Of a stretch of DNA of 64,000 nucleotides, positions 62,521 through 64,000 are shown one piece after another; position 1 is the stretch's first letter, and every line of letters begins with the position of its first letter. The position numbers and the translations under genes are program-made. This DNA comes from Bradyrhizobium sp. Gha (GTDB lineage Bacteria > Pseudomonadota > Alphaproteobacteria > Rhizobiales > Xanthobacteraceae), in the NCBI RefSeq assembly GCF_900113735.1, contig NZ_FOQM01000023.1, forward strand, positions 1-64,000. The letters are read 5' to 3'. A model generated the notes under the pieces. That model worked only from the letters and a program-made list of their open reading frames with translations. It made no database searches and was not told the DNA's origin.

Positions 62521-63806
62521 GCCAGATACCCCCGGTCACGCGCCACCGTCGCAGCCTTGTCCCATGCCTCCGCGATCCGCCGCCAGGCCAGCCGCGCGAC
62601 GAAGAAACCGCCGACGACGAGAATTGCCGCGGTGAGCCATGTCACCGGCGATGTCGCGATAAAGGCAATGCCGAACAGGTTGATGGGATCGCCGCCGGAG
62701 AAACGCGCGACGGTCTCGATCGCGAGGATCACCCCGCAAGCCAGGGCAACCGTCGGGACCACAGCGACGAGATAAGACGGGATCACCGTCCACAGCGTTC
62801 CGGCGCGGATCAACGGCCGATGCATCATCAACAGGCCGGCGATGCCGCCCGGCGAGTACATCACGATGCCGATGAAGATGATGCCGAAATAGAGCTGCCA
62901 GGCCGTGGTGAGATTGGTCAGTCCCAGCTGCAGATAGGTGACGAGGATGGCGCCCAGGATCGGACCGAAGAAAAACGCGGTACCGCCGATGAAGGTCGAG
63001 AACAGCACGAGGCCGGACTGGATCGCGCCGAGATAGGCGGAGTTCGCGATCTCGAAGTTGATCGCGGCAAGACCACCCGCGATGCCGGCGAAGAACCCGG
63101 CAAAGCAGAAGGCGATGTAGCGGACGACGTGCGGATCGTAGCCGATGAACTGGACGCGCTCCGGATTGTCGCGGACTGCGTTGCAGATCCGCCCGAGCGG
63201 CGTCCGCGTCAGCGCGTACATCGCGATCGCCGACAGCACGAGCCAGAACGCGATCAGGTAATAGACCTGAAGCTGCGGCCCGAACGACCAGCCCAGCATC
63301 TTCGGCAGCGCCGTGCGGTCCGTGGTGATGCCGGACTCGCCGCCGAACACCGAGCGCAGGATCAGGGAGGACGACGCCACGAGTTCACCGATGCCGAGCG
63401 AGATCATCGCAAACACCGTGCCGGCGCGCTTGGTCATGACCCAGCCGATGATGACGGCAAAGGCGAGGCCGCCGAGCCCGCCGAACAACGGAATGAACGG
63501 CAGCGGGATCGGCCAGCCATGCGACACCACCGCGTTCATCATATGGCACGCCGCGAAACCGCCGAGGCCATAGTGTACGGCGTGGCCGAACGAGAGCAGG
63601 CCGGTCTGGCCAAGCAGGATGTTGTAGGATAGCGCGAACACGATCGCGATGCCGATCAGGCTGAACGAGGTCAGCGAGCCGCCCGACGAGAAGATCATCG
63701 GCAGCACGATCAGCACGAGGATGCCGAGCAGCCAGACGCCGTAGAAGCGCAGCCCACCAGCGGGCTCTGCCGCCATTTTGGAGGTCGAGGTCGCAGCAGT
63801 GGTCAT
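62517..63806 (-). CDS. livM: Branched-chain amino acid ABC transporter permease LivM
   Basis: A 429-residue permease with an N-terminal loop, about ten membrane segments and motif GQTGLLSFGHAVHYGLGGF plus the EAA-type region RTPLGRICNAVRDNPERVQF. A C-terminal extension with two further membrane segments (about 345-400) exceeds the usual length of about 320-360. It pairs with LivH. Overlaps both neighbours by 4 nt. Confidence 0.92.
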   Translation of the reverse strand: MTTAATSTSKMAAEPAGGLRFYGVWLLGILVLIVLPMIFSSGGSLTSFSLIGIAIVFALSYNILLGQTGLLSFGHAVHYGLGGFAACHMMNAVVSHGWPIPLPFIPLFGGLGGLAFAVIIGWVMTKRAGTVFAMISLGIGELVASSSLILRSVFGGESGITTDRTALPKMLGWSFGPQLQVYYLIAFWLVLSAIAMYALTRTPLGRICNAVRDNPERVQFIGYDPHVVRYIAFCFAGFFAGIAGGLAAINFEIANSAYLGAIQSGLVLFSTFIGGTAFFFGPILGAILVTYLQLGLTNLTTAWQLYFGIIFIGIVMYSPGGIAGLLMMHRPLIRAGTLWTVIPSYLVAVVPTVALACGVILAIETVARFSGGDPINLFGIAFIATSPVTWLTAAILVVGGFFVARLAWRRIAEAWDKAATVARDRGYLA

Positions 63807-64000
63807 GTCTCACGCGTCCCCATCAGGCCCATGGGCCGCACGATCAGAATGAGCACCAGCAGGACATAGGGAACGATCGGTGCGACCTGCGCGATCGTGA
63901 CGTTCCAGACATCGGTGAGAACGGAGGGACCCGAGGACGGATCGAGCGGGCCGAAGGCACTCGCCAGCGAACCATCGAGCGCCACTGCGAAGGTCTGGAC
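63803..64000 (-). CDS. livH: Branched-chain amino acid ABC transporter permease LivH, C-terminus, cut by window edge
   Basis: The frame is open to the window edge and gives the last 65 residues: a loop followed by VTIAQVAPIVPYVLLVLILI and the LivH end RPMGLMGTRET. The start and most membrane segments lie outside the window. It overlaps livM by 4 nt. Confidence 0.85.
   Translation of the reverse strand, partial: VQTFAVALDGSLASAFGPLDPSSGPSVLTDVWNVTIAQVAPIVPYVLLVLILIVRPMGLMGTRET

Noticed and set aside
1..64000. CRISPR arrays
   Set aside because: No regularly spaced direct repeats of 24-40 nt with unique spacers were seen; the repeated blocks are long, irregular and partly coding.

Overview
The window reads as a GC-rich alphaproteobacterial chromosome, most likely Bradyrhizobium or a close relative. 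The basis is recognition of protein families: bradyrhizobial Ku/LigD neighbours, DUF3606, paired DUF1254/DUF1214, tripartite-type ABC_sub_bind proteins, a nodulation-type tts box and a complete Liv transporter. No database search was possible, so the taxon is an inference.

The left third (about 1-23.9 kb) is accessory DNA in decay. It starts inside an IS110 transposase. A frameshifted ParB-like gene and an intact ArdC-type antirestriction gene follow, then a degenerate group II intron with a broken reverse transcriptase and an IS110 element, both of which seem to have landed in a repeated non-coding module. Next is an NHEJ block in which both the LigD-type ligase and Ku are frameshifted, while the metallophosphoesterase and NUDIX genes are intact. 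A large repeat protein (GTG at 14020) sits 36 nt behind a tts box and is a strong candidate type III secretion effector. It is followed by an ISL3 transposase fragment, a remnant of a conjugation operon (relaxase tail, traG, a frameshifted CopG-like gene), a broken ubiquitin-like operon (JAMM protease plus E1-like ThiF protein), the 3' half of a CAU tRNA that looks like an integration scar, and a truncated IS5 transposase.

From about 24 kb onward the genes are intact and look core or metabolic. There are tandem ABC_sub_bind lipoprotein-like binding proteins; a LysR gene divergent from a chloroperoxidase-type hydrolase; an octaheme cytochrome with TPRs beside a DUF2721 membrane protein; a large exported sulfatase; a DUF1254/DUF1214 protein; several small secreted proteins; and an outer-membrane beta-barrel.

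At 39.7-47.2 kb lies a catabolic cluster that fits salicylate to gentisate degradation through CoA thioesters. One strand has, in transcription order, a flavin hydroxylase, CoA ligase, AAHS transporter, gentisate dioxygenase and fumarylpyruvate hydrolase. The divergent strand carries a hotdog thioesterase and an IclR regulator.

The right end has an O-antigen-ligase-like protein back to back with a DxD glycosyltransferase-like protein, a LysR/MBL/alpha-beta hydrolase cluster, two class III cyclases in a row, HutD, a carboxymuconolactone decarboxylase-like protein, a VOC protein, a methyltransferase, an L,D-transpeptidase, and livF-livG-livM-livH running off the end.

The most interesting items are the tts-controlled tandem-repeat effector candidate, the decayed JAMM/E1 ubiquitin-like operon beside the tRNA scar, and the CoA-dependent gentisate pathway.
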